A stretch of 12,456 nucleotides of DNA, from positions 1 through 12,456 of the forward strand of contig DFGI01000074.1 of NCBI GenBank assembly GCA_002371705.1, in the 5' to 3' direction. Source of the stretch: Bacteroidales bacterium UBA3754 (GTDB lineage Bacteria; Bacteroidota; Bacteroidia; Bacteroidales; UBA1715). The position numbers and the translations under genes are program-made. The notes below the pieces were generated by a model. That model was given only the letters and a program-made list of their open reading frames with translations, searched no databases and was not told where the DNA came from. This document shows positions 11,749-12,456 of the stretch, piece by piece (the first letter of the stretch is position 1; each line of letters begins with the position of its first letter).

Positions 11749-12456
11749 TTACTTCAAATTCTCCTTGAAAAACATCTCGATTTTGTCGTATGGAATCTTG
11801 TTGTTTTTGTCGTCGTAAAGGTCGGTGTGGACGGCATCGGGGATAATCATAATTTCTTTATTTCCGTCTTTCATACTTTTGCCGTCGCATTTTTTGCCTG
11901 TCATTTTTTCAAATGCGTATTCGCTGAAGTAGCGGCTGTGGGCTTTTTCACCGTGAATCAGCAGCACAGGATTTGCAATCTCGTGAGCGTAGCAAAGCAG
12001 TGGTTGGTTCAGAAACGACTGGCAACCTGTCACATTCCAACCATCGTTGGAGTTGCCACTCCGTTTGTGGTAGCCACGCGGAGTTTTGTAATAATCGTAA
12101 TAATCCTTCACAAACCACGGAGCGTCGTCGGGCAACGGGTCGATTACGCCGCCGGCACGCTTGTAGCTGCCCGTGCGGAAGTCTTCGGTACGTTGAGCCG
12201 CAATTGCCTTGCGTTTTTCCATACGCTGTTCGGGCGTGTTCTCGCTCTCGAAATATCCTTCAACATTGACTTTGCTCATATCGTACATTGTTGATGCTAC
12301 CGTCGCTTTGATTCTCGGGTCGAGAGCGGCCGCGTTGATTGCCATTCCGCCCCAGCCGCAAACGCCTATGATTCCGATACGTTCAGCGTCAACATTTTCC
12401 TGAACCGACAGGAAGTCAACCGCAGCAAGGAAATCCTCGGTGTTGATGTCGGGCGA
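11749..12456 (-). CDS. Alpha/beta hydrolase, dienelactone-hydrolase-like, C-terminal part (start outside window)
   Basis: The frame is open from the window edge to the stop at 11749, giving 235 visible residues that start SPDINTEDFLAAVDFLSVQE. The nucleophile elbow is GVCGWGG (minus strand, about 12346-12366), where Cys replaces the usual Ser, as in dienelactone hydrolases. Then come AINAAALDPRIKATVASTMY, a lid-like Lys/Arg-rich section with DPLPDDAPWFVKDYYDYY, VLLIHGEKAHSRYFSEYAFE, and the catalytic His in IPDAVHTDLYDD near the end. Related Bacteroidetes proteins are annotated as alpha/beta hydrolases of the DLH or YcjY group; the substrate is unknown. An internal ATG at 12345 is not the start, since it would cut off the nucleophile elbow. 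The upstream promoter and N-terminal strands, including any signal peptide, are outside the window. Confidence 0.85.
   Translation of the reverse strand, partial: SPDINTEDFLAAVDFLSVQENVDAERIGIIGVCGWGGMAINAAALDPRIKATVASTMYDMSKVNVEGYFESENTPEQRMEKRKAIAAQRTEDFRTGSYKRAGGVIDPLPDDAPWFVKDYYDYYKTPRGYHKRSGNSNDGWNVTGCQSFLNQPLLCYAHEIANPVLLIHGEKAHSRYFSEYAFEKMTGKKCDGKSMKDGNKEIMIIPDAVHTDLYDDKNNKIPYDKIEMFFKENLK

Noticed and set aside
11827..12294. 155-codon plus-strand frame at the right end
   Set aside because: It is antisense to the alpha/beta hydrolase, whose nucleophile elbow and catalytic His region are on the minus strand.

Overview
The window looks like a chromosomal segment from a Bacteroidales bacterium (Prevotella/Bacteroides-like). 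The support is several TAnnTTTGC promoter -7 boxes, near absence of Shine-Dalgarno sequences, a BspA-type leucine-rich-repeat surface protein, Por/T9SS-like C-terminal tails, and protein families typical of this order (RelE/ParE-like toxin, AlbA/Schlafen-type regulator, DUF2156 protein, AlkZ-related protein). I ran no database search, so all family names rest on motif recognition.

Layout. 1-837 is AT-rich and accessory-looking: the 3' part of a RelE/ParE-like toxin gene, its terminator, and an unrecognised four-helix membrane protein. 889-1377 is a GNAT acetyltransferase. 1397-2357 (minus) is an overlapping tatA-tatC pair, a minimal Tat export system with no separate tatB. 2561-3919 (plus, divergent from tatA) is a DUF2156/phosphatidylglycerol-lysyltransferase-like protein with an extra C-terminal GNAT-like domain. 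3933-7424 (minus) is a compact four-gene cluster with gaps of 13 to 24 bases: AraC-type regulator, acyl-ACP thioesterase, exported flavodoxin/cyclophilin-like lipoprotein, AlkZ-related protein. 7711-9081 (plus) is an AlbA_2/Schlafen-type ATP-binding regulator. 9189-9272 is a potentially folded leader ahead of a small XRE-type HTH protein (9314-9535). 9581-11680 is a two-gene unit: a textbook Bacteroidales promoter, an unknown 141-residue protein with no ATG start, then a secreted BspA-like LRR protein closed by a strong intrinsic terminator. 11749-12456 (minus) is the C-terminal part of a dienelactone-hydrolase-like alpha/beta hydrolase that runs off the window.

How the genes work together. 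tatA and tatC form one export machine. The araC-thioesterase-flavodoxin-alkZ cluster is probably one transcript and is the most system-like arrangement here. It joins release of fatty acids from ACP, an exported flavin protein and a DNA-repair-like protein under an AraC-type regulator. The link is inferred only from strand and spacing. The other genes look independent. I see no CRISPR array, insertion sequence, tRNA or rRNA. The best candidates for something undescribed are the folded leader at 9189-9272, the exported flavodoxin-cyclophilin fusion in its cluster, and the in-frame recombinogenic repeats in the BspA-like gene.
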